From Candidatus Aerophobota bacterium (lineage in GTDB: Bacteria; Aerophobota; Aerophobia; Aerophobales; AE-B3A), in assembly GCA_030602105.1 (NCBI GenBank), contig JAUWAK010000058.1, positions 1-7,071 of the forward strand: a stretch of 7,071 nucleotides of DNA, written 5' to 3'. Positions 1 to 5,260 of the stretch are shown here, piece after piece; the stretch's first letter is position 1; each line of letters starts with the position of its first letter. Under the pieces are notes generated by a model. The model saw nothing but the letters and a program-made list of their open reading frames with translations, ran no database searches and was not told the DNA's origin. Position numbers and translations under genes: made by a program.

Positions 1-1
1 G

Positions 2-502
2 GGGATGACCCTCAGTTTTGTATACGTATATGGTCTCGAGATTGAGAGGAAGGTAGGTCTCCTCTTAGCAGACAACTTAAGACAGATCGGATTTGACGTC
101 GAAATCCGGAGCGAGCCCTGGGGCACAATTACTGATTTGGCCACAAAGCCTGAGGCTACACCCCACTTTACCGCCATCTACCATACAGCAAAGTATCCCT
201 CACCGGATAGCCACACCTACTTGATATTCAACCCAAAAGCCTGGGGTAACTATATCTCCATGAGCTGGTATGAGAATCCCGTAGTGACCTATCTGGCAGA
301 TAAGGCAAGGACCACGGTAGATACGCAGGAGCGGTATCGGCTTTATGGTGAGGTGCAGAGGATCGGGGCTGAGGAAGCTGCAGCCTTATTCGTCGCCAAC
401 CCCGTTCTCAGGAGAGCCTTCAGAGATCGTGTGAAAGGATACAGATATCCAGGCATTCTCGGATATGACCTGGTCTTCTACAACCTCAGGATCGAGAAGT
501 AG
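2..502 (+). CDS. ABC transporter solute-binding protein, family 5 (C-terminal part, 5' truncated by window edge)
   Basis: This is the C-terminal portion (about 167 codons) of an extracytoplasmic peptide/oligopeptide-type solute-binding protein (SBP_bac_5, DppA/OppA-like). The frame is open to the left edge, so the ATG at position 5 is an internal Met rather than the start. Family signs are the lobe pattern with a 'DNLRQIGFDVEI' segment, a Trp-Gly 'EPWG' soon after, 'YPSPDSHTYLIF' (the usual Y-PDPD-type segment), a 'YENPVV..LADKAR' stretch, and the helix 'DTQERYRLYGEVQRIGAEEAAALF' that normally closes the C-terminal lobe. The full family is usually around 500-600 residues, so roughly two thirds is missing. 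The signal peptide or lipobox cannot be seen. It would deliver substrate to the permeases encoded just downstream. The substrate is inferred to be a peptide from family and context only, since related proteins bind nickel, sugars or glutathione. Confidence 0.9.
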   Translation, partial: GMTLSFVYVYGLEIERKVGLLLADNLRQIGFDVEIRSEPWGTITDLATKPEATPHFTAIYHTAKYPSPDSHTYLIFNPKAWGNYISMSWYENPVVTYLADKARTTVDTQERYRLYGEVQRIGAEEAAALFVANPVLRRAFRDRVKGYRYPGILGYDLVFYNLRIEK

Positions 503-506
503 CATA

Positions 507-540
507 GTTAGGGCCCTCGGCGTTCGCCGGGGGCCCTAAC
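507..540 (+). terminator. GC-rich stem-loop after the binding-protein gene (attenuating hairpin or 3' mRNA stabiliser)
   Basis: Four bases after the stop codon lies a near-perfect inverted repeat. The outer arms GTTAGGGCCC (507-516) and GGGCCCTAAC (531-540) pair fully. The inner CGGC/GCCG arms pair too, with one T-G wobble between the blocks, leaving a small GTTC loop (about 15 pairs). No T-run follows: the next bases are CAGATCATG. It therefore lacks the U-tract of a standard intrinsic terminator. It fits a partial terminator or a 3' end-protecting hairpin that lets the binding-protein mRNA outlast the permease part of the operon. The hairpin is seen directly; the role is inferred from other binding-protein operons. 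Confidence 0.75.
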
Positions 541-546
541 CAGATC

Positions 547-616
547 ATGTTTGGTAGGTATCTGGTAAAGGTTACTCTATATGTTTGGTAGGTATCTTGC
601 AAAAAGATTACCCTAT
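547..616 (+). repeat. Imperfect tandem duplication of the dppB start region
   Basis: Copy 1 (547-580, 34 nt) and copy 2 (581-616, 36 nt) lie head to tail. Both begin with the same 17 bases, ATGTTTGGTAGGTATCT. They then diverge: copy 1 has GGTAAAGGTTACTCTAT, copy 2 has TGCAAAAAGATTACCCTAT, a net difference of 2 nt. Copy 2 is the true beginning of the permease gene (MFGRYLAKRLPY). Copy 1 reads MFGRYLVKVTLYVW and stops at TAG 589-591, overlapping the real start in another frame. Copy 1 also supplies the SD-like AAAGG for the real start. Confidence 0.85.
567..571 (+). promoter_or_regulatory. Probable ribosome binding site for the dppB-like permease, inside repeat copy 1
   Basis: AAAGG ends 9 nt before the ATG at 581. 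It is the only reasonable SD match near this start. The upstream copy-1 ATG (547) is preceded only by the 3' arm of the hairpin and CAGATC, with no good SD, which favours 581 as the functional start. Confidence 0.5.
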
Positions 617-1588
617 ATGATGCTGGTGCTATTCGGCATCTCCTTACTCATCTTCTTTCTTGCCAGGGTGATGCCGGGAGATCCCGCTCGGCTTGCTCTA
701 GGACCGGAAGCTACCCAAGAACAGGTCCAAGCTCTAAGGCATAGACTCGGGCTGGATCAGCCCTTATACACCCAGTATTATGTTTTCGTCAAAGGTCTGC
801 TTAAGGGAGAACTTGGCATGTCTCTGGTCACCAAAAGGGATGTCTCCAAAGACCTGATCCAGAGGCTCCCGGCCACCCTTGAACTGGTAGCTGTAGCTAT
901 GACAATAGCTATCCTGGGTGGGATCCCCCTGGGTATGCTCTCGGCCTTGCATAAGGACCGAACAATAGATCAACTTAGCAGAGTATTTGCTTTTGCCGGA
1001 GTCTCGTTCCCGCGGTTTTGGATCGGGATCATGTTCCAGATCGGGATCGCCTATACCCTTGGCTTGCTCCCTATCACCGGAAGAATAAGTGGAGATCCTC
1101 CGGCGCATATGACCGGCCTCTATCTGCTGGACAGCGTGCTTACCAGGGACCTGGCGGCATTCATGGATAGTTTCAAGCATATGGTGCTTCCGGCAGTCAC
1201 CCTTTCCCTCTCGCCGTTAGCTCAAATTACCAGATTAATAAGAGCAAGTATGATTGAGGAGTTAAGGAAGGATTACACTATAGTAAGCAGAACCATCGGG
1301 ATGCCGGAGAACTTAAACATATACAAATATATGCTCAAAAATGCATTTACAGCTACACTGACTGTAATTGGCCTCTTAGTCGGATGGTTGATAGGGAACG
1401 CATTCATTGTTGAGCAGGTCTTCTCCTGGCCAGGGATGGCCCGCTACGGGGTAAATTCTGTACTGCGCAATGATTTCAACGCCGTGGTCGGCGTCACTTT
1501 AGTCATCGGCGTGGGATATGTTTTTATTAATTTCATAGTGGATCTACTCTACGGATATTTGGACCCACGCATCAGGTTGAAGAAGTAG
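581..1588 (+). CDS. dppB: Dpp/Opp-type peptide ABC transporter permease (DppB-like)
   Basis: The 335-residue inner-membrane permease would form the translocation pore together with the next gene's product. It has the layout of the DppB/OppB family: an N-terminal membrane segment (about residues 8-30) ending in the hallmark 'RVMPGDPA', then a periplasmic domain with 'ATQEQVQALRHRLGLDQPLYTQY' and 'GELGMS'. The BPD_transp_1 membrane core follows, starting near 'LPATLELVAVA' (about 95) with five further hydrophobic segments. The cytoplasmic EAA loop that docks on the ATPase lies around residues 233-256 with its invariant Gly at 240 (SRTIGM...YMLKNAF). Its flanks are less canonical than usual (SRTIGM where ARAKGL is typical). 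The C-terminus 'DLLYGYLDPRIR' is the standard family ending and the length is normal. The ATG at 581 is chosen for its SD and family N-terminus; a decoy ATG with the same first 17 bases lies 34 nt upstream out of frame. The specific substrate is not determined. Confidence 0.93.
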   Translation: MFGRYLAKRLPYMMLVLFGISLLIFFLARVMPGDPARLALGPEATQEQVQALRHRLGLDQPLYTQYYVFVKGLLKGELGMSLVTKRDVSKDLIQRLPATLELVAVAMTIAILGGIPLGMLSALHKDRTIDQLSRVFAFAGVSFPRFWIGIMFQIGIAYTLGLLPITGRISGDPPAHMTGLYLLDSVLTRDLAAFMDSFKHMVLPAVTLSLSPLAQITRLIRASMIEELRKDYTIVSRTIGMPENLNIYKYMLKNAFTATLTVIGLLVGWLIGNAFIVEQVFSWPGMARYGVNSVLRNDFNAVVGVTLVIGVGYVFINFIVDLLYGYLDPRIRLKK

Positions 1589-1598
1589 AGGGATAAGC

Positions 1599-2471
1599 AT
1601 GGAACAAGTCTTGAGGAGGAAAGAGAAGGGGAATCTTGCAAGAGCTTTCTATCGTTTCAAGAAGAATCCTCTTTCCTTGATTGGCCTCGGCATAATCCTT
1701 ACGATGGTTTTAATAGCGATCTTCGCCCCGTTTATAGCACCATACCCGGGCGACGCTGGAGGTGCAGTTCACTTCAAGGAGATGTTCCAATCCCCTAGTT
1801 GGAAGCACTCTTTTGGTACTGATGAGGTGGGAAGAGATGTGTTGAGCAGAATCATCTTCGGATCAAGAATCTCCCTCACGCTAGGGATAGTAGTCCTATC
1901 TGTTGCGGTAGGGGTAGGAATCCCCTTGGGGCTATTCGCTGGCTATTTCGGAGGCAAGGTAGAGACCGTCATCATGAGGATAACGGATATTTTCTTGTCT
2001 ATTCCCCCGTTGGTCTTAGCCTTGGTAGTGACCGCAGTGCTGGAACGTAACCTTCAGAACAGCATGTTTGCCATCGCCTTCACCTGGTGGCCCTGGTATG
2101 CCCGATTAGCGTATGGGCAGACACTTTCAAAAAAGGAAGAGGATTTCGTGGAGGTAAGCGAATCACTGGGGGCTTCTCGTCTGTATATCATCTTCGGCGA
2201 GATTCTACCCAATATGACCTCCCCCCTTTTAGTTAAGATAACCCTGGATATGGGATACGCCATCTTAGCTGGAGCTGCTTTAGGGTTCTTAGGCCTGGGA
2301 GCTCAGCCCCCTACTCCCGAATGGGGCACCCTGGTCAGCCTCGGCCGCATCCACTTGCCTAAGATGTGGTGGCTATCAACTTTCTCAGGATTAGCCATAT
2401 TTGTAACGGTATTGGGCTTCAATCTATTAGGAGACGGTCTTAGAGACTTCTTCGACGTTGAGGTGGACTAG
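1599..2471 (+). CDS. dppC: Dpp/Opp-type peptide ABC transporter permease (DppC-like)
   Basis: This is the second pore-forming permease (290 residues), starting 10 nt after the first with a GAGGGAT SD just upstream. An N-terminal cytoplasmic stretch precedes membrane segment 1 (about 26-48), as in DppC/OppC. The family motif 'FGTDEVGRDVLSRIIFGSRISL' (about residues 72-94) is clear. The membrane core follows, with the EAA loop near residues 182-205 (EVSESLGASRLYIIFGEILPN, Gly191). The C-terminal 'LGFLGLGAQPPTPEWGTL' and 'NLLGDGLRDFFD' are diagnostic for this subfamily. Length and architecture are complete. The gene ends 2 nt before the ATPase start, so translation of the three genes is probably coupled. 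Confidence 0.94.
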   Translation: MEQVLRRKEKGNLARAFYRFKKNPLSLIGLGIILTMVLIAIFAPFIAPYPGDAGGAVHFKEMFQSPSWKHSFGTDEVGRDVLSRIIFGSRISLTLGIVVLSVAVGVGIPLGLFAGYFGGKVETVIMRITDIFLSIPPLVLALVVTAVLERNLQNSMFAIAFTWWPWYARLAYGQTLSKKEEDFVEVSESLGASRLYIIFGEILPNMTSPLLVKITLDMGYAILAGAALGFLGLGAQPPTPEWGTLVSLGRIHLPKMWWLSTFSGLAIFVTVLGFNLLGDGLRDFFDVEVD

Positions 2472-2473
2472 GG

Positions 2474-3493
2474 ATGGGGGTACGGAATACTATTCTAAAC
2501 ATTGAGGGGTTGAAGGTTCACTTCGACACTCTGGACGGGACGTCGAGGGTATTGGATGGTGTTGAGCTCTCAGTTCGGGAGGGCGAGGTTGTCGGTCTTG
2601 TGGGGGAGACTGGCTGCGGGAAGAGCATCACGGCTAAGACTATACTGCGATCTTTGCCCGTGCCGCCGGGCAGGATTATCGAGGGGGAGATCCTCTTCTT
2701 AGGAGATAACTTACTAGAACTGAGCAGGGAAGAGGGACATCAAGTGATGAGCAAGAAGATGTCCTATATTCCCCAGGACCCAATGACCTCTCTCAACCCT
2801 GTCTTCAGCGTGGGAGAGGAGATGGGCGACCTGATCAGGTGGCACGGCAGGCGGAGGCTTGGCCCATTGGAGCTCATGGGGCTGCGGAGGAAGCATGATA
2901 ACTCCATCGCAAAGGCTGTTGAACTGCTGGATCGGGTCAAGATACCTGCCCCCAGGGAAATCATTAGGAGATATCCGGTTGAGCTAAGCGGGGGGATGCG
3001 GCAGCGAGTATTGATAGCCATGGCCTTGATCGGCTATTCCTCCCTGCTAATTGCTGATGAACCCACAACCGCATTGGATGTGACCATCCAGAAGGGGATC
3101 CTTGAACTGATAGAGGAGAAGGTGAAAGAAGAGGAGCTCTCCGTTCTTTATATCACGCATAACCTGGGGGTGGCCAGGAGGCTTTGTGACAGAATCTACG
3201 TGATGTACGCCGGGACCATTGCCGAGACCGCTAAAACTCAGGACCTGTTGGACAATCCAAAGCATCCCTATACCTCGGGCCTGATCAGCTCTATTCCGAA
3301 GCTTACCGGTGATGAATTCAAGGGAATAGATGGCAGGATACCTGACTATATTGATCCGCCCTCTGGTTGCCGGTTTCATCCCAGATGTCCTGAGGTAATG
3401 GAGATTTGCGAACAGGAAAAGCCTGAATTGGTCAAGGTTGGAGGGGGTCGTTTGGTTGCATGTCACCTCTTCTCCACCGGAGGTGAGAGTTGA
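2474..3493 (+). CDS. dppD: Peptide ABC transporter ATP-binding protein (DppD-like) with cysteine-rich C-terminal domain
   Basis: This 339-residue cytoplasmic ATPase is one half of the motor of the importer. Visible motifs in order are Walker A GETGCGKS (44-51), Q-loop in 'YIPQDPMTSLNP' (Gln101), ABC signature LSGGMRQR (171-178), Walker B 'LLIADEPTTALD' (Asp195, Glu196) and the switch His229 in 'ITHN'. The oligopeptide-specific C-terminal domain (oligo_HPY) follows. Its four cysteines Cys299, Cys305, Cys312 and Cys330 (pattern C-x5-C-x6-C-x17-C, including 'FHPRC') match the set that holds a [4Fe-4S] cluster in characterised DppD proteins, so a cluster is plausible here. The ATG at 2474 has GAGGTGG (2460-2466) upstream, lying inside the end of the permease gene. 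The length is typical. DppD and OppD cannot be separated by sequence alone. Confidence 0.95.
   Translation: MGVRNTILNIEGLKVHFDTLDGTSRVLDGVELSVREGEVVGLVGETGCGKSITAKTILRSLPVPPGRIIEGEILFLGDNLLELSREEGHQVMSKKMSYIPQDPMTSLNPVFSVGEEMGDLIRWHGRRRLGPLELMGLRRKHDNSIAKAVELLDRVKIPAPREIIRRYPVELSGGMRQRVLIAMALIGYSSLLIADEPTTALDVTIQKGILELIEEKVKEEELSVLYITHNLGVARRLCDRIYVMYAGTIAETAKTQDLLDNPKHPYTSGLISSIPKLTGDEFKGIDGRIPDYIDPPSGCRFHPRCPEVMEICEQEKPELVKVGGGRLVACHLFSTGGES
3479..3486 (+). promoter_or_regulatory. Strong SD deciding the TTG start of the dppF-like gene
   Basis: GGAGGTGA is a near-ideal SD lying within the last codons of the upstream ATPase. It is 6 nt (from GGAGG) before TTG 3490, but about 21 nt before the first in-frame ATG (3505). 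It therefore supports the rare TTG as the real start and coupled translation across a 4-nt overlap. Confidence 0.75.
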
Positions 3494-4467
3494 ACCAGTT
3501 GCTGATGAAGACAGAGGGGTTATGTAAATACTTCTTCAGGGATAGCGGTTTTTTGGGGAGAGAGCAAAAGGTGATCAAGGCGGTCGATACCGCCGATCTA
3601 GAGGTCAAGCATGGAGAGACCCTGGCCTTGGTGGGAGAGTCCGGGTCGGGTAAGACAACCCTGGGCAAGACCATGATCAGGATCTATAAGCCGACCAAGG
3701 GGAAGATCTGGTTCGAAGGAGATGAAATCTGCTCTGTTGAGGGGGACAGGTTAAGACACTATCGGCGCTACATGCAAATGGTCTTCCAGGATCCCACCTC
3801 CGCGCTGAACCCCAGGAAAACTGTGCTGGATATCATCTCGCTCCCATTGAGGATCTATCAGGACCTATCGCGAGCAGAGCGCCGACAGAGGGTGAAAGAG
3901 TTGCTGGAGATGGTCGAGCTTCCGGGAGACTTCTTATATCGGTACCCTCATGCCTTAAGCGGGGGAGAGAAGCAGCGAGTGGGGATAGCTAGGGCCCTGG
4001 CCTTGAATCCGAAGCTCATCGTCCTGGATGAGCCGACCTCGGCCCTGGATGTATCTGTCCAGGCGAAGATACTGGCGCTCTTGCAGCGACTGCGAAGAGA
4101 GTTTCAGCTGACGTATATCTATATCAGTCATGACCTTAGCGTGGTCAAGAATACTTCGGACAGGACGGTGGTAATGTACCTGGGCCAGATCATGGAAAGC
4201 GCTCTTACCGATGATCTCTTCAAGAGCCCGCTTCATCCTTACACCCGAGCCCTTCTCTCAGCGATACCAATAATATCGGCTGAAGAGCAGGAGGTGATCC
4301 CGGAGGAGATAACTCTGGTCGGGGAGATTCCATCTCCATTGGAGGTGCCACCAGGCTGCAATTTCGTCTCGCGATGCCAGGAGAAGATGCCGATATGTGA
4401 GACGGATGAGCCCCCATTGGCCAAAGTTGGGAATGATCATTATGTCTGGTGCCACCGGTATTTATGA
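3490..4467 (+). CDS. dppF: Peptide ABC transporter ATP-binding protein (DppF-like), TTG start
   Basis: This is the second ATPase (325 residues), the partner of the DppD-like subunit. Motifs are Walker A GESGSGKT (49-56), Q-loop Gln100 in 'MVFQDPTSALNPRKTV' (characteristic of OppF/DppF), signature LSGGEKQR (156-163), Walker B 'LIVLDEPTSALD' (Asp180, Glu181) and the switch His214 in 'YISHDLSVV'. The C-terminal oligo_HPY domain carries Cys290, Cys296, Cys303 and Cys321, the same spacing as its partner, so both ATPases could bind an Fe-S cluster. The start is taken as TTG 3490, overlapping the previous stop in TTGA, because of the SD at 3479-3486. If the ATG at 3505 were used the protein would lose five residues with no domain affected. 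The length is normal for the family and all catalytic motifs are intact. Confidence 0.95.
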   Translation: MNQLLMKTEGLCKYFFRDSGFLGREQKVIKAVDTADLEVKHGETLALVGESGSGKTTLGKTMIRIYKPTKGKIWFEGDEICSVEGDRLRHYRRYMQMVFQDPTSALNPRKTVLDIISLPLRIYQDLSRAERRQRVKELLEMVELPGDFLYRYPHALSGGEKQRVGIARALALNPKLIVLDEPTSALDVSVQAKILALLQRLRREFQLTYIYISHDLSVVKNTSDRTVVMYLGQIMESALTDDLFKSPLHPYTRALLSAIPIISAEEQEVIPEEITLVGEIPSPLEVPPGCNFVSRCQEKMPICETDEPPLAKVGNDHYVWCHRYL

Positions 4468-4503
4468 AACTTCTCAATGGCTAAGAAAGGATGGGAATGT
4501 AAA

Positions 4504-5181
4504 ATGCCCTCAAAGATAGGGATAGTGACAATTGGTCAATCTCCAAGAATAGATGTGATCCCCGAAATCAAGGAGCTTATCTGCGGCGATATAGAGATTG
4601 TAGAAAAGGGAGCTTTAGATGGGCTCACCCTGAAAGAGATCCAAAGGTTTGAACCTAGAGAAGATGATGAGATTCTCGTAACAAGGATGCGGAATGGAAC
4701 TGAGGTAACCATTGGACAAAGCTTCATCTTATCGAAGTTGCAGGAGAAGATCTTGGAGCTGGACAAGGAGGATGTAACCCTGATCGCGCTGCTCTGCTCG
4801 GGAGAATTTACTCGCCTACAGTCGGAGAAGCCCTTAATAATGCCGGATAAGCTTTTATCTGGAGTCCTCTCCTCACTTGTTGTTAATAAACGTAAGTTGG
4901 GGTTGATGGTCCCTTCGGAGGGGCAGGTAAATCATTTGATGAAGGTCTTTCAGGATCTTGGCTTTGAGGTGATTGGCGTTGGGGTCTCACCATACAAGAA
5001 TGATATAGGAGCGATAGGTGAAGCTGCCAGTAAGCTGAAGGAAGCAGGGATTGATCTCATTGTGATGGATTGCTTCGGATATAACCTGCAGATGAAGGAT
5101 AGGGTGAGAGAAGTAACGGGGAAGCCGGTCCTATTGGTGAGGTCTCTATTAGCCGGGCTTATAGAGGAGCTCATCACCTGA
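4504..5181 (+). CDS. aroM: AroM family protein (Asp/Glu racemase superfamily)
   Basis: The gene encodes a 225-residue soluble protein of the AroM family. It begins with the family N-terminus 'KIGIVTIGQSPRIDVIPEI' and has the middle motif 'EKGALDGLTLKEI', as E. coli AroM does ('LLGKLSREEV'). The biochemical role of AroM is not established; the fold is that of the two-domain Asp/Glu racemase superfamily. Both positions that could serve as a catalytic cysteine pair are present: Cys98 in 'LLCSGEF' and Cys190 in 'VMDCFGYN'. From memory E. coli AroM has only the second, so this member may be catalytically competent. The reading frame opens at ATG 4477, adding nine residues, but that start has no SD. 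ATG 4504 has AAAGGA (4486-4491) upstream and matches the family N-terminus, so I prefer it. The neighbours are a peptide-type transporter and a COG2309 enzyme, not shikimate genes, so a role in handling imported compounds is more likely than one in aromatic synthesis. Confidence 0.85.
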   Translation: MPSKIGIVTIGQSPRIDVIPEIKELICGDIEIVEKGALDGLTLKEIQRFEPREDDEILVTRMRNGTEVTIGQSFILSKLQEKILELDKEDVTLIALLCSGEFTRLQSEKPLIMPDKLLSGVLSSLVVNKRKLGLMVPSEGQVNHLMKVFQDLGFEVIGVGVSPYKNDIGAIGEAASKLKEAGIDLIVMDCFGYNLQMKDRVREVTGKPVLLVRSLLAGLIEELIT

Positions 5182-5191
5182 GGGAAGTGAG

Positions 5192-5260
5192 ATGAGGTTA
5201 AGAGGCAGCGTGCTGACAGCAGTTAAAGATTGCATGAAGGCCAAAGGAGGAGGTAGCTAG
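5192..5260 (+). CDS. 22-residue small ORF, possible vestige of a COG2309 N-terminus or leader cistron
   Basis: An ATG at 5192 is preceded by GAGGGAAG (5180-5187), a good SD at normal spacing, and opens 22 codons ending in TAG 5258-5260. The last base of the stop is the first base of the next gene's GTG. The peptide's central part, 'GSVLTAVKDCMKAKGGG', resembles how COG2309/M29 enzymes usually begin: a helix of the type A-x-x-(A/T)-(V/L)-(K/R)-D-C-(L/M)-x-(L/V)-K-x-G-E, just before the first strand. It breaks off exactly where that strand should follow. It also contains the SD of the following gene (5245-5254). It could be a remnant of a lost tandem paralogue, or a translated leader that couples aroM to the downstream enzyme. 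Chance cannot be excluded for so short an ORF. Confidence 0.4.
   Translation: MRLRGSVLTAVKDCMKAKGGGS
5245..5254 (+). promoter_or_regulatory. Very strong SD for the GTG-start COG2309 enzyme
   Basis: AGGAGGAGGT contains a full anti-SD complement and ends 5 nt before GTG 5260. It supports the non-ATG start, since the frame has no closely placed in-frame ATG with a better site. It suggests high translation of this enzyme relative to aroM. Confidence 0.8.

Noticed and set aside
551..578. Possible promoter for the permeases (TTGGTA then TACTCT, 16-nt spacer)
   Set aside because: The -10 match is poor (about half the consensus), and the bases are accounted for by the start duplication.
1021..1049. 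GATCGGGATC occurring twice 19 nt apart
   Set aside because: It simply encodes a repeated Ile-Gly-Ile in a membrane helix; no further repeat units are present.
764..1180. 138-codon open frame on the minus strand opposite the DppB-like gene
   Set aside because: It is a shadow of a clear membrane permease; its translation is hydrophilic and charged, without domain or SD support.
3047..3466. 139-codon open frame on the minus strand opposite the DppD-like gene
   Set aside because: It is entirely inside an intact ATPase gene with all catalytic motifs, shows no recognisable domain and has a biased composition typical of antisense frames.
4220..4477. Several overlapping minus-strand frames near the end of the dppF-like gene
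   Set aside because: Three different minus-strand frames open over the same stretch, as expected from codon bias; none has a recognisable product.
4464..4484. Six-codon ATG frame overlapping the dppF stop (ATGA)
   Set aside because: It is too short, has no SD and no similarity; such overlaps occur by chance.
4477..4503. Longer start for the AroM-family protein (nine extra residues)
   Set aside because: There is no SD before ATG 4477, whereas ATG 4504 has AAAGGA upstream and fits the family N-terminus; it remains possible but is less likely.
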